The notes below the pieces were generated by a model that was given only the letters and a program-made list of their open reading frames with translations, was not told where the DNA came from and did no database searches. A DNA stretch of 44,483 nt from HKCCE3408 sp039191215 (lineage in GTDB: Bacteria > Pseudomonadota > Alphaproteobacteria > Rhodobacterales > Rhodobacteraceae), in assembly GCA_039191215.1 (NCBI GenBank), contig JBCCXT010000032.1:1-44483 (forward strand), written 5' to 3'. Shown in pieces: positions 43,274 through 44,483 of the stretch; positions within the stretch are counted from its first letter, which is position 1; each line of letters opens with the position of its first letter. The translations under genes and the position numbers were made by a program.

Positions 43274-44483
<1,210 letters not shown>

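Overview
The window comes from an alphaproteobacterium, most likely Rhodobacterales (roseobacter/Rhodobacter group). This rests on GC-rich coding sequence and on typical alphaproteobacterial genes: GapR/DUF2312, the DUF1476 ATPase inhibitor zeta, a heme system with RirA-like TGA-N9-TCA sites, an RNase E with an insert-bearing S1 domain, and a DctD-type regulator without GAFTGA. It is chromosomal, and I see no insertion sequence, CRISPR array or prophage. It starts inside acnA. It ends inside an aminotransferase gene that runs into 31 consecutive C residues, which looks like a contig-end artefact.

Layout. 1-7.1 kb: acnA 3' part, two small unknown genes, a divergent ureohydrolase, a GT25/GT4/GT25 glycosyltransferase set with a 14-bp perfect hairpin at its divergent start, a truncated FkbM-type methyltransferase and an ICMT-like membrane methyltransferase. 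7.1-13.1 kb: a DUF1223 secreted protein, a lipid A-type acyltransferase, a minus-strand sulfide/persulfide operon (MBL-fold dioxygenase, two YeeE/YedE half-transporters, Blh-type sulfur transferase), small membrane and acidic proteins, gapR and a conserved unknown. 13.2 kb: tRNA-Thr(TGT), then about 0.9 kb of AT-richer sequence with little coding content.

14.2-25.9 kb is one large heme acquisition locus. It holds hmuS with a coupled 31-aa membrane peptide, a divergent TonB-dependent heme receptor, a secreted 140-aa protein, a dedicated exbB-exbD-exbD-tonB set, a coupled three-gene cluster of unknown function whose outer two proteins look paralogous, an IsdG-type heme monooxygenase, a siderophore-interacting flavin reductase and the hmuTUV ABC importer. 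Both divergent promoters (hmuS/hmuR and SIP/hmuT) carry TTGA-N9-TCAGG, a candidate RirA iron-responsive operator. Together these genes would take heme across both membranes and open the ring in the cytoplasm.

25.9-29.1 kb is a gene graveyard of surface-polysaccharide genes: FkbM with an in-frame stop, a frameshifted DUF616 glycosyltransferase, an internally deleted asparagine synthetase and a beheaded TylF-like methyltransferase, around one intact methyltransferase. 29.1-44.5 kb is housekeeping: homocysteine methyltransferase, ATPase inhibitor zeta, purC-purS-(alcohol dehydrogenase)-purQ, a DctB/DctD-type two-component pair, a HAD phosphatase, rne with a long leader, a DsbA-like thiol oxidoreductase, an M48 protease with TPR-like tail and the partial aminotransferase.

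The most promising undescribed material is the heme locus: the coupled unknown trio at 20766-21909 and the 31-aa peptide at 14211-14306. The sigma-54-loop-less DctD and the RBS-masking hairpin at 4217-4255 come next. All family assignments are from motif recognition only; no database search was possible.
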